Part shown: positions 50,279-59,717 of the stretch, piece by piece
Layout: each line of letters begins with the position of its first letter
Numbering within the stretch: position 1 is the stretch's first letter
NCBI RefSeq assembly: GCF_006538745.1
Contig: NZ_BJLR01000018.1
Coordinates: 1 to 64,000 of the forward strand
Source: Cellulomonas cellasea
Lineage (GTDB): Bacteria; Actinomycetota; Actinomycetes; Actinomycetales; Cellulomonadaceae
Length of the DNA: 64,000 nt
Reading direction: 5' to 3'
Program-made: the position numbers and the translations under genes
The notes under the pieces: generated by a model
What the model was told of the DNA's origin: nothing
What the model saw: only the letters and a program-made list of their open reading frames with translations
The model's database searches: none

Positions 50279-50994
50279 CCCGGATCCTGCTGGTCGAGGA
50301 CGAGGAGTCCTACCGCGACCCGCTCACGTACCAGCTCGAGCGCGAGGGCTTCGAGGTGGTGACCGCCGCGACCGGCCCCGAGGCGCTCGAGCGGTTCGCC
50401 GACGGCGGCGCCGACCTCGTGCTGCTCGACCTCATGCTCCCGGGCCTCTCGGGCACCGAGGTGTGCCGCGAGCTGCGCCGCACGAGCGACGTCCCCGTCA
50501 TCATGCTGACCGCGAAGGACGGCGAGATCGACAAGGTCGTCGGGCTCGAGATCGGCGCCGACGACTACGTCACGAAGCCGTACTCGTTCCGCGAGCTGCT
50601 CGCGCGCGTCCGCGCGGTGCTGCGCCGCCGCGGCGCACCGGCCGCCGCGAGCGCCCCGGCCGACGACGACCTCGACGACGGCACGCTCGAGGTCGGCCCC
50701 GTCCGGCTCGACGTGGAGCGGCACACCGTGCACGTGCGCGGCGCGCTCGTCGCGTTCCCGCTCAAGGAGTTCGAGCTGCTCGAGCTGCTGCTGCGCAACG
50801 CCGGCCGGGTGCTCACGCGCGGCCAGCTCATCGACCGCATCTGGGGCTCGGACTACGTCGGCGACACCAAGACGCTCGACGTGCACGTCAAGCGCGTGCG
50901 GGCCAAGATCGAGGACGACCCGGCCAACCCGACGATGCTGCAGACCGTGCGCGGGCTCGGCTACAAGATCGCGGACACGGACGAAGCGTCCTGA
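50275..50994 (+). CDS. regX3: Response regulator RegX3
   Basis: 239 residues, OmpR/PhoB family. Receiver with Asp52 as phosphorylation site (LVLLDLMLPG), the acidic pocket DEE at 9-11 region, and Lys in YVTKPYSF; winged helix with VLTRGQLIDRIWG and VDVHVKR-like DVHVKRVRAKIE. GTG start behind GAAGGAG, overlapping senX3. It activates the pst operon through the GTTCACC repeats at 51036. Confidence 0.96.
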   Translation: MTRILLVEDEESYRDPLTYQLEREGFEVVTAATGPEALERFADGGADLVLLDLMLPGLSGTEVCRELRRTSDVPVIMLTAKDGEIDKVVGLEIGADDYVTKPYSFRELLARVRAVLRRRGAPAAASAPADDDLDDGTLEVGPVRLDVERHTVHVRGALVAFPLKEFELLELLLRNAGRVLTRGQLIDRIWGSDYVGDTKTLDVHVKRVRAKIEDDPANPTMLQTVRGLGYKIADTDEAS

Positions 50995-51035
50995 GGGTCC
51001 GCGCCGCAAGGCCTGGCCGGTAGTCGTCGACCACC

Positions 51036-51075
51036 GTTCACCGGGGGTTCACCTCCGGCGGGCCACGCGGTCACT
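51036..51075 (+). promoter_or_regulatory. PHO box upstream of pstS
   Basis: GTTCACC at 51036-51042 and 51047-51053 in exact 11-bp register, plus a degenerate GGTCACT at 51069, two turns further. This is the direct-repeat architecture bound by PhoP/RegX3-type regulators. Confidence 0.85.
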
Positions 51076-51084
51076 TCCTCTCCT

Positions 51085-51090
51085 TAGCGT
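51085..51090 (+). promoter_or_regulatory. pstS -10 hexamer
   Basis: TAGCGT follows the PHO box by 10 bp, so RegX3 would occupy the -35 region. Leader of about 60 nt to the pstS GTG. Confidence 0.55.
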
Positions 51091-51155
51091 CAGTGGCGCA
51101 CCGAGGCCCCCGGGGTCCGGTGGGTCTACGACGAAGCATCAGGAGAGGGATTCCC

Positions 51156-52292
51156 GTGAAGGTTCGACAGCTCGCACGACAGACCGGACTTGTCGGTCTC
51201 GTGCTCGTCTCGTCTCTGGCGCTCGCGGCCTGCGGGTCCGACAACAACGCCGGTGACGAGGGGACGGCGGACTCCGCCGCTGTGACCGCGGGGGGCAGCG
51301 ACATCGAGTGCGGCGAGGGCGGCACGCTCAACGCCGAGGGCTCGTCCGCACAGAAGAACGCGATCGAGCAGGCCATCGCCTCGTTCGAGGAGGTCTGCCC
51401 CGACATCACCGTGAACTACAACCCGACCGGTTCCGGCGCGGGCATCACGCAGTTCACGGCCGGTCAGGTCGAGTTCGCGGGCTCGGACTCGGCGCTCAAC
51501 GCCGACAAGGGCGAGGTCGAGGCGGCGCAGGCGCGCTGCGAGGCCGGCCCGGCGTGGAACATCCCGATGGTGACCGGCCCGATCGCGGTGGCCTACAACC
51601 TCGAGGGCGTCGACGAGCTCGTGCTCGACGCGGCCACGACGGCCAAGATCTTCCGCGGCGAGATCACGACGTGGAACGACCCCGCCATCGCCGCGCTGAA
51701 CGAGGGCGCGACGCTCCCGGGCGACGAGATCCACGTGTTCTTCCGCTCCGACGAGTCGGGCACGACCGACAACTTCACGAAGTACCTCAACGCGGCCTCG
51801 GGCGGCGTGTGGACGGACCCCAACGGCAAGTCGTGGCCGTCCTCGGGTGTCGGTGAGGGCCGCGAGAAGTCGGCCGGCGTGTCCGAGGGCGTCAAGACGA
51901 CGGCCGGTGGCATCACCTACGTCGAGTGGTCCTACGCCAAGGACAACGACCTCGGCATCGCGCAGATCGACAACGGCTCCGGCCCGATCGAGCTCACGGC
52001 CGAGACGGTCGCCACCTCGGTCGCCACGGCCGAGCGCGTCGGCGAGGGCAACGACCTCGCCCTCAAGCTCGACTACGCGACGCAGGAGGAGGGCGCCTAC
52101 CCGATCGTCCTCGTGACCTACGAGATCGTCTGCTCGGCGGGCCTCGACGAGGCCGCCACGGCCGGCGTCAAGGCGTTCCTCACGCACTTCGCCTCGCCCG
52201 AGGTCCAGGAGGGCCTCGTCGAGATCGGCTACGCGCCGCTGCCGGAGGACGTGCAGACCGACGTCCTGGCCGCGATCGAGGCCATCGCCTGA
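51156..52292 (+). CDS. pstS: Phosphate-binding lipoprotein PstS
   Basis: 378 residues. Lipoprotein signal with lipobox LAAC near 21-24. Phosphate ligands are visible in AEGSSAQKNA, NPTGSGAGITQF, FAGSDSAL, and RSDESGTTDNF. GTG start after AGGAGAGGGA; an extra 21 codons upstream are unlikely. It delivers phosphate to PstCAB. A hairpin separates it from pstC. Confidence 0.96.
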   Translation: MKVRQLARQTGLVGLVLVSSLALAACGSDNNAGDEGTADSAAVTAGGSDIECGEGGTLNAEGSSAQKNAIEQAIASFEEVCPDITVNYNPTGSGAGITQFTAGQVEFAGSDSALNADKGEVEAAQARCEAGPAWNIPMVTGPIAVAYNLEGVDELVLDAATTAKIFRGEITTWNDPAIAALNEGATLPGDEIHVFFRSDESGTTDNFTKYLNAASGGVWTDPNGKSWPSSGVGEGREKSAGVSEGVKTTAGGITYVEWSYAKDNDLGIAQIDNGSGPIELTAETVATSVATAERVGEGNDLALKLDYATQEEGAYPIVLVTYEIVCSAGLDEAATAGVKAFLTHFASPEVQEGLVEIGYAPLPEDVQTDVLAAIEAIA

Positions 52293-52306
52293 CCTGACCT
52301 CCACGC

Positions 52307-52334
52307 GCTGCCGGGCCGCACCCGGCCCGGCAGC
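52307..52334 (+). terminator. Hairpin between pstS and pstC
   Basis: GCTGCCGGGCC (52307-52317) pairs with GGCCCGGCAGC (52324-52334). In pst operons such a stem reduces readthrough or protects pstS mRNA, giving excess binding protein. Confidence 0.75.
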
Positions 52335-52472
52335 ACCGGACGGGTCGTCGTCGTCCCGGTCCACCCCACGAGGGAGGGCCGGGACGGCGGCACGCACGAC
52401 TCGGGGCCGCACCGCCGCAGAGCCCGACGCACGACCCCAGCACCGCCCAGCACCACCGAGTGAAGGACGCCG

Positions 52473-53462
52473 ATGGCCACGACCACCAGCACGCCGCGCG
52501 TTCCCGACGCGCCGCCGGGCCCCGAGGGCCTGAAGCAGGGCCTGTCGCGCGGGCCCGACCGTGCCTTCAAGATGCTCGCCGGGGGGTCGAGCGCCGTCGT
52601 CGTCGCGCTCGTCGTGATCGTCGGGGTGTACCTCATCAGCAAGGCGTGGCCCTCGCTCGCCGCGAACGGCGCGAGCTTCCTGACGTCGCGCGAGTGGAGC
52701 GTCGCCGACCCGGACGCCCTGCGCTTCGGCATCGCGCCGCTGCTGTGGGTCACCGTGATCTCGTCGGTGGTCGCGATGGCGATCGCCGTGCCGGTCGCGA
52801 TCGGCGTCGCGCTCTACCTCACGCACTACGCCCCGCCGCGCGTCGCCAAGCCGTTCGCGTACCTCGTGGACCTGCTCGCCGCGGTGCCGTCGATCGTGTT
52901 CGGCCTCTGGGGCGCGCGCGTGCTCATGCCGTACGTGCAGCCCTTCCAGGACGCCCTCAAGAGCGCATTCGGCTGGTTCCCGCTGTTCGCGCCCACCGCC
53001 GTGCAGGCCGGCACGATCTTCCTCGCGTCGATCGTGCTCGCGATCATGATCCTGCCGATCATCACCGCGCTCTCGCGCGAGGTCTTCCGGCAGACGCCCG
53101 TCGGGCACATGGAGGCCGCGCTCGCCCTCGGCGCGACGCGCTGGGAGATGATCCGCACCGCGGTGCTCCCGTTCGGCCGGCCCGGCGTCGTGTCCGCCGC
53201 GATGCTCGGCCTCGGCCGGGCGCTCGGCGAGACCATCGCCGTGACGATCATCCTGTCGACCACGACGGGCGCGTTCAGCTGGTCGCTGTTCTTCGGTGGG
53301 GAGACGTTCGCCTCGAAGATCGCCAACGCCGCGTCCGAGTTCGACAGCCCCTCGAAGACCGGCGCCTACATCGCCGCCGGGCTCGTGCTGTTCCTCCTGA
53401 CGTTCGCCGTCAACGCGATCGCCCGGGTCATCATCGACCGCCGGAAGGGGTTCACCGAGTGA
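52473..53462 (+). CDS. pstC: Phosphate ABC transporter permease PstC
   Basis: 329 residues, six membrane helices. The EAA loop is visible as EAALALGATRWEMIRTAVLP, contacting PstB. Typical PstC features: LLAAVPSIVFGLWG and GLGRALGETIAVTII. The N-terminal 35 residues are cytoplasmic. GTG of pstA overlaps its stop by 4 bp. Confidence 0.96.
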   Translation: MATTTSTPRVPDAPPGPEGLKQGLSRGPDRAFKMLAGGSSAVVVALVVIVGVYLISKAWPSLAANGASFLTSREWSVADPDALRFGIAPLLWVTVISSVVAMAIAVPVAIGVALYLTHYAPPRVAKPFAYLVDLLAAVPSIVFGLWGARVLMPYVQPFQDALKSAFGWFPLFAPTAVQAGTIFLASIVLAIMILPIITALSREVFRQTPVGHMEAALALGATRWEMIRTAVLPFGRPGVVSAAMLGLGRALGETIAVTIILSTTTGAFSWSLFFGGETFASKIANAASEFDSPSKTGAYIAAGLVLFLLTFAVNAIARVIIDRRKGFTE

Positions 53463-54400
53463 GCGCCACGTCCCTGACCCCGAGCCTCGCCGCAGCCGAC
53501 CCGGGCGACGCGTCGCCGGGCGACGAGCTGCGCACCCTGAACGGCGGCGGCTCCGGGTCGCGCCGCGTCAAGGACCGCATCGCGACGGTCGTCATGCACC
53601 TCGCGTTCCTGGTCGCCGTGATCCCGCTCGTCTGGATCCTGTGGACCGTCGTCTCGCAGGGCTACCACATGCTCCTCGAGTCGACGTGGTGGACGAACTC
53701 GCAGCGCGGGGTCACCGTGCGCGACTTCGGGGGCGGCGCGTACCACGCGATGGCCGGCACCGTGATGCAGGCCGCCGTGACCGCGCTCATCTCGGTCCCG
53801 CTCGGCGTCTTCACCGCGATCTACCTCGTCGAGTACGGCCGCGGCCGCCTCGCGCGCGCCGTGAGCTTCATGGTCGACATCCTCACGGGCATCCCGTCGA
53901 TCGTCGCCGCGCTGACCGTCTACGCGCTCTGGATCTCGACGTTCGGCTTCTCGCGGGTCGGGTTCGCCGTGAGCCTGTCGCTCGTGCTGCTCATGGTCCC
54001 GACGATCGTGCGCTCGACCGAGGAGATGCTCAAGCTCGTCCCCAACGAGCTGCGCGAGGCCAGCTACGCGCTCGGCGTCCCCAAGTGGAAGACGATCGTC
54101 AAGATCGTCCTGCCGACGGCCTTCTCCGGGATCATCACCGGCGTCCTGCTCGGGCTCGCGCGCGTCATGGGCGAGACCGCTCCGCTGCTGATCCTCGGGC
54201 CGTACACCAAGTCCATCAACATGGACCTGTTCAACGGCAACATGGCGTCGCTGCCGACGATGATCAACCAGGACCGGACCGAGTTCCTCGACGCCGCGGT
54301 CCAGCGCACGTGGGGTGCGGCGCTCACGCTCATCCTCATCGTCATGGCCCTGAACATCGCGGGCCGCGCGATCGGCCACTTCAGCAAGGTCAAGTCATGA
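53459..54400 (+). CDS. pstA: Phosphate ABC transporter permease PstA
   Basis: 313 residues, six membrane helices. EAA loop: [36 protein letters not shown] and [13 protein letters not shown] are PstA motifs. About 40 N-terminal residues precede the first helix, more than in E. coli. GTG start overlapping pstC. Confidence 0.96.
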   Translation: MSATSLTPSLAAADPGDASPGDELRTLNGGGSGSRRVKDRIATVVMHLAFLVAVIPLVWILWTVVSQGYHMLLESTWWTNSQRGVTVRDFGGGAYHAMAGTVMQAAVTALISVPLGVFTAIYLVEYGRGRLARAVSFMVDILTGIPSIVAALTVYALWISTFGFSRVGFAVSLSLVLLMVPTIVRSTEEMLKLVPNELREASYALGVPKWKTIVKIVLPTAFSGIITGVLLGLARVMGETAPLLILGPYTKSINMDLFNGNMASLPTMINQDRTEFLDAAVQRTWGAALTLILIVMALNIAGRAIGHFSKVKS

Positions 54401-54450
54401 CGGCCCCCGCCTCCGTCACCCCCGCCGCACTGCCACGAGAGGAGCGCTGA
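54397..54450 (+). CDS. 17-codon micro-frame bridging pstA and pstB
   Basis: An ATG overlapping the pstA stop (ATGA) opens [17 protein letters not shown] and stops 5 nt before the pstB GTG. It covers pstB's GAGAGGAGCG ribosome-binding region. It may simply couple pstB translation to pstA; a functional peptide is not implied. Confidence 0.3.
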   Translation: MTAPASVTPAALPREER

Positions 54451-54455
54451 GGGCC

Positions 54456-55232
54456 GTGGCCAAGCGCATCGACGTCAAGGACCTGAACGTCTACTACGGG
54501 GACTTCCGCGCGGTCGAGGGGGTCACGATGGGGATCGACGCCCGCTCCGTGACCGCCTTCATCGGCCCGTCCGGCTGCGGCAAGTCGACGTTCCTGCGGA
54601 CGCTCAACCGCATGCACGAGGTGCTCCCGATCGGGCGCGTCGACGGCGAGGTGCTGCTCGACGGCGCCGACCTGTACGACAAGAACGTCGACCCCGTCGC
54701 GGTCCGCCGCACGATCGGCATGGTGTTCCAGCGCCCCAACCCGTTCCCGACGATGTCGATCTTCGACAACGTCGCCGCGGGCCTGCGCCTGAACGGCATG
54801 AAGAAGAAGAGCGAGCTGCAGGACGTCGTCGAGAGGGCGCTGCAGGGCGCGAACCTCTGGAAGGAGGTCAAGGACCGGCTCGACAAGCCCGGTGCGGGCC
54901 TCTCGGGCGGCCAGCAGCAGCGCCTGTGCATCGCGCGCGCGATCGCCGTGCGCCCGCAGGTGCTCCTCATGGACGAGCCGTGCTCGGCGCTCGACCCGAT
55001 CTCGACGCTCGCGATCGAGGACCTCATCTCCGAGCTCAAGAACGACTACACGATCGTCATCGTGACCCACAACATGCAGCAGGCCGCGCGCGTGTCCGAC
55101 CGGACGGCGTTCTTCAACATCGCGGGGACCGGGGCGCCGGGCAAGCTCATCGAGGTCGACCAGACCGCGACGATGTTCTCCTCGCCGCGCGAGCAGGCCA
55201 CCGAGGACTACATCTCGGGCCGCTTCGGCTGA
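54456..55232 (+). CDS. pstB: Phosphate ABC transporter ATPase PstB
   Basis: 258 residues. Walker [10 protein letters not shown] near 36, Q-loop VFQRPNPFP, signature [14 protein letters not shown], Walker [11 protein letters not shown], and H-loop [13 protein letters not shown], all standard for PstB. GTG start. The last member of the canonical pstSCAB; two hairpins and a second pstS follow. Confidence 0.97.
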   Translation: MAKRIDVKDLNVYYGDFRAVEGVTMGIDARSVTAFIGPSGCGKSTFLRTLNRMHEVLPIGRVDGEVLLDGADLYDKNVDPVAVRRTIGMVFQRPNPFPTMSIFDNVAAGLRLNGMKKKSELQDVVERALQGANLWKEVKDRLDKPGAGLSGGQQQRLCIARAIAVRPQVLLMDEPCSALDPISTLAIEDLISELKNDYTIVIVTHNMQQAARVSDRTAFFNIAGTGAPGKLIEVDQTATMFSSPREQATEDYISGRFG

Positions 55233-55243
55233 GCCGCCCGGCT

Positions 55244-55261
55244 GGTCCGCCCCGGCGGACC
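55244..55261 (+). terminator. Hairpin directly after pstB
   Basis: GGTCCGCC (55244-55251) and GGCGGACC (55254-55261), beginning 12 nt after the stop. Confidence 0.6.
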
Positions 55262-55278
55262 GGCCGCGGCTCACCGCC

Positions 55279-55319
55279 GCACCAGGGCCAGGGCCAGACG
55301 ACGGTGCCGGCCCTGGTGC
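55279..55319 (+). terminator. Second hairpin between pstB and the second pstS
   Basis: GCACCAGGGCC (55279-55289) pairs with GGCCCTGGTGC (55309-55319), 19-nt loop. Together with the previous hairpin it could lower expression of the distal gene. Confidence 0.6.
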
Positions 55320-55401
55320 CGTCATGTCCGCGTCCCCGACGCGCCGCCGCCCGCCCGGGCCGGTGCGCCGGGGACGACGTCTGCAGGGGGAGAGGATCCA
55401 C

Positions 55402-56541
55402 GTGGTGGTACGGCAGCGCGCACGGAACGTCGGCCTGGTCGGCGTCGCACTCGTCCTGGGGCTCGCGCTCGGGGGGTGCGGCTCGCAGGCGACCCCGGGC
55501 AGCGGTGCCTCGGCGGTCCCCTCGACGTCGGCCACGGAGGCCGCCGCGGCGGCCGCGGAGTGCGGCAGCGGGACGATCGACGCGGCCGGCTCCTCGGCCC
55601 AGCGCAACGCGGTCGAGCAGGCGATCATCACGTTCGCGACGGTGTGCCCCGACGTCGTCGTGCGGTACGACGCGAGCGGCTCGGGCGCGGGCATCACCCG
55701 GTTCACCGCCGGGGAGGTGGCCTTCGCGGGCTCCGACTCGGCGCTCAACGCCGGCAAGGGCGAGGTCGACGCGGCCGCTGCCCGCTGCGGCGGTGCCCCC
55801 GCCTGGAACCTGCCGATGGTCACCGGGCCCGTCGCCCTCGCGTACAACCTCGACACGGTCGGCCAGCTCGTGCTCGACGCCGCGACGACCGCGCGGATCT
55901 TCCGGGGCGAGATCGTGTCGTGGGACGACCCGGCGATCGCCGCGCTCAACCCCGGCGAGCTCCTGCCCGCCGAGGAGATCCAGGTCCTGTTCCGGGCCGA
56001 CGAGTCCGGCACGACCGAGAACTTCACGCGGTACCTCGCGACCGCTGCGGCCGACGTGTGGACGGACGCGCCCGCGAAGACCTGGCCCGTCGAGGGCGTG
56101 GGCGAGGGCCGGGAGAAGTCGGCCGGCGTCGCCGAGGCCGTCGCCACGACCCCGTCGAGCCTGACCTACGTCGAGTGGTCCTACGCGAAGGAGAACCGGC
56201 TCGGCGTCGCCAAGATCGACAACGGCTCCGGGCCGGTCGAGCTCACAGCGGAGAGCGTCGGGGCGACCGTCGCGACCGCCGAGCGCACCGGCGCGGGCGA
56301 CGACCTCACGCTGCGGCTCGACCACGCGACGCGCGAGCCGGGTGCCTACCCGATCGTGCTGGTGACGTACGAGGTCGTCTGCTCGACGGGGCTCGACGAG
56401 CCCACCGCCGCGGCGGTCCGGGCGTTCCTGCGCCACCTCGCGTCGACCGAGGTGCAGCAGAGCCTCGCCGACATCGGGTACGCGCCGCTCCCGACGTCCG
56501 TGCGGGAGGACGTGCTCGACGCGATCGGGTCGCTCGGCTGA
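55402..56541 (+). CDS. Second phosphate-binding lipoprotein (PstS paralogue)
   Basis: 379 residues from the GTG at 55402 behind GGGGGAGAGG; upstream in-frame ATG at 55324 would add an Arg/Pro-rich stretch that spoils the signal peptide. Lipobox LGGC near 18. It parallels the first PstS along its whole length, including GSGAGITRFTAGEVAFAGSDSAL and RADESGTTENFTRYL, so it arose by duplication. All phosphate-contact motifs are kept, suggesting a working protein with perhaps different affinity. No PHO box is seen in front. Confidence 0.93.
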   Translation: MVVRQRARNVGLVGVALVLGLALGGCGSQATPGSGASAVPSTSATEAAAAAAECGSGTIDAAGSSAQRNAVEQAIITFATVCPDVVVRYDASGSGAGITRFTAGEVAFAGSDSALNAGKGEVDAAAARCGGAPAWNLPMVTGPVALAYNLDTVGQLVLDAATTARIFRGEIVSWDDPAIAALNPGELLPAEEIQVLFRADESGTTENFTRYLATAAADVWTDAPAKTWPVEGVGEGREKSAGVAEAVATTPSSLTYVEWSYAKENRLGVAKIDNGSGPVELTAESVGATVATAERTGAGDDLTLRLDHATREPGAYPIVLVTYEVVCSTGLDEPTAAAVRAFLRHLASTEVQQSLADIGYAPLPTSVREDVLDAIGSLG

Positions 56542-56551
56542 CCTCGGCGGT

Positions 56552-56606
56552 TCCGGGGGAGTCCCCGGACGCACGACGGCCCCCGGGGGAGTCCCCCGGG
56601 GGCCGT
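56552..56606. terminator. Two tandem hairpins after the second pstS
   Basis: TCCGGGG/CCCCGGA (56552-56569) and a 14-bp stem ACGGCCCCCGGGGG with its complement (56576-56606). They separate it from the convergent lipoprotein gene. Confidence 0.8.
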
Positions 56607-56662
56607 GCTGCGTCGTGGGTCGTGCCGGGCGTGCGGGAGCCCGAGGTGCAGGTGTGCGGTGG

Positions 56663-57229
56663 TCAGCCCTCGGTCGCGGTCGGCGTGGGGGTCGGCTCGA
56701 GCGTCGGGTCGACGCCCGTGGGGGCGGACGGCGTCGTGCTCGGCCCCTCCGTCGGGACCTCGTCCGCGTACTCGGGCAGCGTGCCGTCGAGGACCGGGAC
56801 CGGGACCGTCTCGGCGCCGCCCGCGGCGGTCGAGATCGCCAGGTCGGTCGTCGAGCCCGGCACGTCGGTGGCCGTGAAGAGCAGCTGCTCGCCGTCGGTG
56901 CCGCCGAGCAGCACCCCGTCGCCCGCGGCGACCTCGACCGTGCCCACCTCGGTGCCGTCCTCGAGCGTGAAGGTGACCTCGAGGTCCTCGCCGCCCCGGT
57001 TCCGGACCGCGCCGTGCAGGCTCGCCGGCTCGCCCTCGCCCGACGTGAGGACCAGCAGGTTCTCGGCCGTGAGGTCACCGAGCCCGACGCGCACGCCGTC
57101 GGACGGCGCGTAGGGCTCCTGGGTCGTGATCGGGTTCGTCGCCGAGCAGCCGGCGAGACCGGCGCCGACGAGCGCGACGGCGACGGTCGCCGAGAGGCGC
57201 AGGTGCAGGGACGGGCGGACGCGGGTCAC
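56663..57229 (-). CDS. Hypothetical lipoprotein
   Basis: 188 residues from the GTG at 57229, which has GAGGAG upstream; the longer open frame lacks support. Signal peptide with lipobox LAGC near 24-27. The mature part is beta-rich (NLLVLTSGEGEPASLHGAV, VTFTLEDG, TTDLAISTAAGG) and looks like an immunoglobulin-like fold, followed by a Thr/Pro tail. Convergent with the second pstS, divergent from carD. Related lipoproteins are common beside carD in this group; function unknown. Confidence 0.75.
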   Translation of the reverse strand: MTRVRPSLHLRLSATVAVALVGAGLAGCSATNPITTQEPYAPSDGVRVGLGDLTAENLLVLTSGEGEPASLHGAVRNRGGEDLEVTFTLEDGTEVGTVEVAAGDGVLLGGTDGEQLLFTATDVPGSTTDLAISTAAGGAETVPVPVLDGTLPEYADEVPTEGPSTTPSAPTGVDPTLEPTPTPTATEG

Positions 57230-57532
57230 GGTGACTCCTCGGGGCGGAACGGGTGCCGGCGTCGGCCGGCGGTGCTGACGACGTGCTGGGCCCCGGGCGC
57301 CCGCGCGGCCGGCGGGTGCCGGCGTGGCGAGGACCTGCGGGGTGCTGACGGGTGCTGACGTGTGCTGGGTGACGCTCCGCGCACGGCGCGGACCGCAGGT
57401 CCACAGCCTAGTCGGCGTCGCGGGGTCGGGCCTCGCGGACCGCCCGCCGGACGCCCGTGGAGCCGTGTGCGTGACCTGCGCAAACGGGCCGGGCGGCTTC
57501 GGGCGGGCGAAAGGGGGCGAACAATAGCGTGA
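57230..57532. other. Divergent intergenic region, lipoprotein / carD
   Basis: About 300 bp without a gene. It holds GGTGCTGACG twice in tandem (57341-57360) plus variants nearby (57269, 57361), and the carD promoter at its right end. Nothing else is recognisable. Confidence 0.6.
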
Positions 57533-57538
57533 TAGAAT
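57533..57538 (+). promoter_or_regulatory. carD -10 hexamer
   Basis: TAGAAT in an AT-rich pocket, 28 nt before the carD ATG, close to the TATAAT consensus. No clear -35. Confidence 0.6.
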
Positions 57539-57566
57539 GGGGGTCCGCGAAAGGGGACACCTGCAG

Positions 57567-58049
57567 ATGACTTTCACTGTTGGGGAGACGGTTGTCTACC
57601 CGCACCACGGTGCAGCGTTGATCGAAGAGATCAAGACCAGGACCATCCGCGGCGAGGACAAGATCTACCTCAAGCTCAAGGTCGCCCAGGGTGACCTGAC
57701 GATCGAGGTCCCGGCGGAGAACGTCGACCTCGTGGGTGTGCGTGACGTCGTCGGCCAGGAGGGCCTGGACCGCGTCTTCGAGGTGCTGCGTGCGCCGTAC
57801 ACCGAGGAGCCGACCAACTGGTCGCGCCGCTACAAGGCCAACCTCGAGAAGCTCGCCTCGGGTGACGTGATCAAGGTCGCCGAGGTCGTGCGCGACCTCT
57901 CGCGCCGCGACGCGGACCGTGGGCTCTCGGCGGGCGAGAAGCGCATGCTCGCCAAGGCCCGTCAGATCCTCGTCTCGGAGCTCGCACTCGCCGAGCACAC
58001 CGAGGAGGAGAAGGCCGAGGCCATCCTCGACGAGGTCCTCGCCTCGTAA
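57567..58049 (+). CDS. carD: RNA polymerase-binding transcription factor CarD
   Basis: 160 residues. The N-terminal CarD_TRCF tudor-like domain ([20 protein letters not shown]) binds the RNA polymerase beta subunit; the helical C-terminal domain ([22 protein letters not shown]) contacts the upstream edge of the open complex with its conserved Trp (TNWSRRY). It stabilises open complexes at rRNA and other promoters. AAAGGGGA precedes the ATG. Followed 30 bp later by ispDF, as in mycobacteria. Confidence 0.97.
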   Translation: MTFTVGETVVYPHHGAALIEEIKTRTIRGEDKIYLKLKVAQGDLTIEVPAENVDLVGVRDVVGQEGLDRVFEVLRAPYTEEPTNWSRRYKANLEKLASGDVIKVAEVVRDLSRRDADRGLSAGEKRMLAKARQILVSELALAEHTEEEKAEAILDEVLAS

Positions 58050-58079
58050 CGCGTCCTCCGACGACCTCCTCGACGCCCC

Positions 58080-59603
58080 GTGACCGGGAACGCCGCCGCG
58101 GTGCCGCGCGCCTCGCGCGACGACCCCCGGCCCGGCGCACGTCCTGACCGGGTCGTGGCGGTCCTCACGGCCGCCGGCAGCGGGACCCGCCTCGGGCACA
58201 CCCTGCCCAAGGCACTGGTCCCCGTCGGGGGAGTCCCGCTCGTCGTGCTCGCCGCCCGAAGCCTCCTGGCCGCGGGCGGCGTCGCGTCGCCCGGGTCCGG
58301 CGAGCCGGTCGGGTCGGGGGAGCTGGGCGCATCCGGGGAGTCGGGCGCATCCGGGGAGCCGGGCGCATCCGGGGAGCCGGGCGCATCCGGGGAACCGGGC
58401 GCATCCGGGGAACCGGGTGTGAGCGGGGACGCCGACGACGGGGCCCTCGGTGCCGCGGTGACGCGGCCGGGCGTCAGCCTGCTCGTGGTGACCGCGCCGG
58501 GCGACCGTGTCGCGGAGTTCACGACGCTGCTGGACGACGCCCGTCTCGGCGTCCCGATCCGCGTCGTCCCGGGCGGCTCGACGCGTCAGGCCTCCGTCGC
58601 CGCGGGGCTTGCCGTCGTCCCGCCCGACGCCACGATCGTCCTCGTGCACGACGCGGCGCGCGCGCTCGTGCCCGCCGCGACCGTCGACCGGGTGGTCGAC
58701 GCCGTGCGCGCCGGGCACCCCGCCGTCGTCCCCGCCGTCCCCGTGACGGACACGCTCACGCGCGTGCGCACCGACGGCTCCGCGGCGGGCACGGTGCCGC
58801 GTGCCGACCTGCGGGCGGTCCAGACGCCGCAGGGCTTCGACCGGGCGACGCTCGACCGCGCGCACCACGAGGCGCAGGCCGCGGCGGGCGACGAGGCGAA
58901 CGCCGCGACCGACGACGCCGGGCTCGTCGAGCGACTCGGGCTGCCGGTGCACGTCGTGGCGGGGCACGACGACGCGTTCAAGGTCACGACCGCCCGGGAC
59001 CTCGCGCTCGCGGAGCTCGTGCTCGCCGCGCGTGCGGCCGCGCACGACGCCCCGACCGCCCAGGAGGCCCGACCCGTGACCGCCGACGCCACGGCGCCCC
59101 AGCCGTCCGCCCTTCCGCGCACCGGGATCGGCGTCGACGTGCACGCCTACGCCGCCGAGCCGCGCGACGGCGACGTCCTGCACCTCGCGGGGCTCGCCTG
59201 GCCCGGCGAGCGTCCGCTCGAGGGGCACTCGGACGCCGACGTCGCCGCGCACGCTGCGGCCGACGCGCTGCTGTCGGCCGCCGGGATCGGGGACCTGGGC
59301 TCGAACTTCGGGACCTCGGAGCCGCGGTGGAAGGGCGCCGCGGGCACGGTGCTGCTCGCGGAGGCCGCGCGCCGGGTGCGCGCCGCGGGCTTCGAGGTGG
59401 GCAACGTCGCCGTCCAGGTGATCGGCAACCGGCCGCGCCTCGGTCCGCGCCGCGCGGAGGCCGTCGAGGCGCTGAGCGCGGCCGCCGGCGCACCCGTGAG
59501 CGTCTCCGCGACCACGACCGACGGCCTCGGGCTCACCGGCCGGGGCGAGGGCGTCGCGGCGGTCGCGACGGCTCTCGTCGTCGCGCTCCCGTCCGTCCCG
59601 TAG
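58080..59603 (+). CDS. ispDF: Bifunctional IspD-IspF (MEP pathway)
   Basis: 507 residues. IspD domain about 23-325: [43 protein letters not shown]; it attaches CMP to methylerythritol 4-phosphate. IspF domain about 348-507: [38 protein letters not shown]; it forms the cyclic diphosphate. The next step, IspE, acts between them elsewhere. An insert of about 50 residues inside IspD contains five GASGE(P/S) units. In most actinobacteria the two are separate genes. Confidence 0.95.
   Translation: MTGNAAAVPRASRDDPRPGARPDRVVAVLTAAGSGTRLGHTLPKALVPVGGVPLVVLAARSLLAAGGVASPGSGEPVGSGELGASGESGASGEPGASGEPGASGEPGASGEPGVSGDADDGALGAAVTRPGVSLLVVTAPGDRVAEFTTLLDDARLGVPIRVVPGGSTRQASVAAGLAVVPPDATIVLVHDAARALVPAATVDRVVDAVRAGHPAVVPAVPVTDTLTRVRTDGSAAGTVPRADLRAVQTPQGFDRATLDRAHHEAQAAAGDEANAATDDAGLVERLGLPVHVVAGHDDAFKVTTARDLALAELVLAARAAAHDAPTAQEARPVTADATAPQPSALPRTGIGVDVHAYAAEPRDGDVLHLAGLAWPGERPLEGHSDADVAAHAAADALLSAAGIGDLGSNFGTSEPRWKGAAGTVLLAEAARRVRAAGFEVGNVAVQVIGNRPRLGPRRAEAVEALSAAAGAPVSVSATTTDGLGLTGRGEGVAAVATALVVALPSVP
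58325..58414 (+). repeat. Five in-frame 18-bp repeats inside the IspD domain
   Basis: Units at 58325, 58343, 58361, 58379 and 58397 share GGGCGCATCCGGGGA and differ only in the last bases. Each encodes six residues (GASGEP, first copy GASGES), collagen-like and flexible. The array lies between helix ARSLLAAGG and the strand [10 protein letters not shown]; copy number change keeps the frame. Confidence 0.95.
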
Positions 59604-59717
59604 CACCGGCCCGGTGCCCGGGACCGTGTCACCCGTGCGCGGGACACGGCGGCCGCCGACTGTGCACGCAGCGGCACGCGCAGGCGGCGGGGGGTCGCAT
59701 CACGGTCGGAATGTCTG

